Source of the DNA: Paenibacillus sp. J45TS6
Lineage (GTDB): Bacteria; Bacillota; Bacilli; Paenibacillales; Paenibacillaceae
DNA length: 64,000 bases
NCBI RefSeq assembly: GCF_018403285.1
Contig: NZ_BOSJ01000018.1
Span: 27,979 to 91,978 of the forward strand
Direction of reading: 5' to 3'
Shown: one piece after another, positions 62,705-64,000 of the stretch
Layout of the letters: the number at the start of each line of letters is the position of its first letter
Position numbering within the stretch: position 1 is the stretch's first letter
Translations under genes and position numbers: made by a program
The notes under the pieces: generated by a model
The model's database searches: none
What the model saw: the letters and a program-made list of their open reading frames with translations, nothing else
What the model was told of the DNA's origin: nothing

Positions 62705-63116
62705 AATAAAAGCCTGTACTACTATTAGCCTAGTACTCTTTTTATTTCTTGCATTAGTAGCCTGTGGGAGTGAACGAAGCCCCGAGTTACCTACACCCGA
62801 TCAGGTAATACGAGATGCTGAGATATCAGCCTCCAATATTTTATTAGGGGATACAACGGAGAAAGATGAAAAAACCGCTTTAACCCCTCTAGTTTTTGAT
62901 GATTGGGAAGTGAAGTTTACAGAGGGAAAAGAAGAACTGAAGGCCGAGATCACAGCCATTGTAGGCGATGAACTGTGGGTTTCAGATATGAAAAAAACAA
63001 TTACACTTCATTACGGGTTGAATGAATCCACACAGTGGGAAGTTCAAGGAGTAGATGTAAATGATCCCGTCATTCGTGTAATACCACGTAGTCAACAAGC
63101 AGCAGGATCTTTCTGA
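62705..63116 (+). pseudogene. Frameshifted lipoprotein gene
   Basis: A signal peptide with lipobox LVAC is encoded from about ATA 62705, eight bases after AGGGGG, with no ATG, GTG or TTG in the open stretch. The frame stops at 62897-62899. Removing one T from the four-T run at 62878-62881 joins it to a downstream frame (LVFDDWEVKFTEGKEE... to 63116) that gives one continuous ~136-residue lipoprotein. The defect may be real decay or a sequencing error. Family not recognised. Confidence 0.65.
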
Positions 63117-63166
63117 GTTTTTCCAGGCGGTTTAGTATTACATTAAACGTGTTGAATAAAACAATG

Positions 63167-63200
63167 AGGCAGCCGATACAATCATCGACTGCTTTTTCAT
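63167..63200 (+). terminator. Intrinsic terminator after the lipoprotein remnant
   Basis: Stem GCAGCCGAT/ATCGACTGC (63169-63192) followed by TTTTTC. Confidence 0.75.
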
Positions 63201-63230
63201 TTTTCAAAATAGAAGGAGGTTCACTATAGG

Positions 63231-63521
63231 GAGTTTACTATATTCGTAGTTGAAGATGATAATGCGTTATTTGAAGTGCTCAAAACAGGGCTGGAATCTT
63301 GGGGGTTTCATGTGACGAGACCGAGGATTTTGAAGAGGTCAAGCATTCGTTTCTTGATCAGCAACCTCATCTTGTTATCATGGACATCACGCTCCCTAAA
63401 TTCGATAGCTTTCATTGGTGCAGAGAAATTTGCTCCTATGAACTTTAATAACGCGATCGATGACAAAATAATTCCGCGTGTTGTACGGCACCTCGATGAG
63501 CGCAAGATTACTTATATATAG
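63231..63521 (+). pseudogene. BceR-like response regulator remnant
   Basis: The first frame encodes TIFVVEDDNALFEVLKTGLESWGFHVTRP, the start of an OmpR-family receiver of the BceR type. One missing base near 63322 shifts to a second frame encoding EDFEEVKHSF...HLVIMDITLPKFDSFHWCREI, which contains the phosphorylated aspartate and the FHWCR motif. A stop follows at 63446-63448. GAG stands where the start ATG is expected, although AAGGAGG is present. A third short frame continues to 63521. The DNA-binding domain and the cognate kinase are absent. Confidence 0.7.
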
Positions 63522-63602
63522 AAGAAATAGATTGTGATGATTGACTTGTATACTGCATTATCAGCATCTCAAAAATGGAGTTAATTTTTTCGAAAAAAGT
63601 AC

Positions 63603-63631
63603 TTGCATAATTAATATCAGCATGGTATATT
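63603..63631 (+). promoter_or_regulatory. rrn promoter P1
   Basis: TTGCAT, a 17-base spacer and TATATT, preceded by an A/T-rich UP-like tract (TTTTTTCGAAAAAA). Confidence 0.85.
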
Positions 63632-63716
63632 CTAATTCCGGCCAAGAAGTTAGCCAGTAAGCAACACACTGAATAACAAGCCTCATAAATGAAGTTAAAA
63701 AACTTCGAAAAAAAGC

Positions 63717-63745
63717 TTGCATTTCTGAACCGGACATGATATTAT
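63717..63745 (+). promoter_or_regulatory. rrn promoter P2
   Basis: TTGCAT, a 17-base spacer and TATTAT, preceded by AACTTCGAAAAAAAGC. It lies 114 bases after P1 and copies its upstream module. Confidence 0.85.
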
Positions 63746-63780
63746 ATAAAAGTTGCTGACGACGAAAGTTGTTAGCGAGA

Positions 63781-63800
63781 TTGATCTTTGAAAACTGAAC
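63781..63800 (+). promoter_or_regulatory. boxA-like antitermination element of the rRNA leader
   Basis: TGATCTTTGAAAACTGAAC matches the conserved leader block of Bacillales rrn operons (TGxTCTTTGAAAACT), which contains the Nus-factor antitermination signal. Confidence 0.6.
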
Positions 63801-63846
63801 AACGAGGAGTTTTACGTAAGTGAAACTCGTGAGTGAATCAATACAA

Positions 63847-63895
63847 ATTCAATTTGTTGGTCATAACAAATTGAATAGAGAACTTTTAAGTTCTC
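63847..63895 (+). other. Two perfect hairpins in the pre-16S leader
   Basis: ATTCAATTTGTT/AACAAATTGAAT (63847-63876) and GAGAACTT/AAGTTCTC (63878-63895) are perfect helices in the leader transcript just before 16S rRNA. They probably belong to the leader folding and processing region. Confidence 0.6.
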
Positions 63896-63936
63896 GTCAG
63901 CATTTTCTAAATGAGCTTATCGCTCTTTTCAATAAC

Positions 63937-64000
63937 TTTATTGGAGAGTTTGATCCTGGCTCAGGACGAACGCTGGCGGCGTGCCTAATACATGCAAGTC
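63937..64000 (+). rRNA. 16S ribosomal RNA, 5' end (partial)
   Basis: The mature 5' region is recognised by GGAGAGTTTGATCCTGGCTC and GACGAACGCTGGCGGCGTGC, reaching CATGCAAGTC at the window end. The gene continues beyond base 64000. Confidence 0.98.

Overview
The window reads as a chromosomal segment of a Gram-positive, low-to-mid GC Firmicute of the Paenibacillaceae, most probably Paenibacillus. The reasons are the LplB/YtcP-type sugar permeases with a membrane-bound YesS-type AraC regulator, a Bacillus-type des-desK-desR thermosensor locus, ykyA, DUF896 and DUF975 genes, strong AGGAGG ribosome sites, and an rRNA operon with tandem TTGCAT promoters. The species cannot be named from the sequence alone.

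Layout. (1) 1-9.6 kb: 3' part of a giant secreted pectinesterase, a membrane AraC regulator, and a binding-protein-dependent importer (two permeases and a lipoprotein, no ATPase), which looks like a pectin/oligosaccharide uptake locus. (2) 9.9-21.4 kb: sodium symporter, conserved hypotheticals, serine hydrolase, polysaccharide deacetylase, YkyA lipoprotein, radical SAM protein, SNF2 helicase. (3) 21.6-27.2 kb: des-desKR membrane-fluidity system and metNIQ methionine importer with a leader hairpin. (4) 27.3-35.2 kb: hybrid kinase, AraC regulator, TPP-riboswitch-controlled ykoEDC thiamine-precursor transporter, GH4 alpha-galactosidase. (5) 35.3-45 kb: small membrane protein, XRE regulator, formate/nitrite channel, then metallophosphoesterase-glpP-ugpBCAE with an intrinsic terminator in the ugp leader, consistent with GlpP antitermination. 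(6) 45-50.5 kb, minus strand: mtlR-mtlA-mtlD. (7) 50.9-61.8 kb: ohr behind an OhrR-like operator, small membrane proteins, GNAT, a TetR-MFS pair sharing one operator sequence, a FapR-box acyl-CoA synthetase, and a heterodimeric ABC exporter. (8) 61.8-64 kb: a decayed and repetitive zone upstream of an rRNA operon, with a tandem ~342-bp noncoding repeat that appears to encode a structured RNA, a frameshifted lipoprotein gene, a BceR-like response-regulator pseudogene, two rrn promoters and the start of 16S rRNA.

The best candidates for something undescribed are the tandem structured repeat at 61.8-62.6 kb, where two helices carry compensatory base changes between copies, and a small palindromic intergenic element found near 45.0 kb and 53.3 kb. 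Three genes (near 43.8, 54.2 and 62.7 kb) lack any ATG/GTG/TTG at the position set by their ribosome site and show ATC, CTG or ATA instead.
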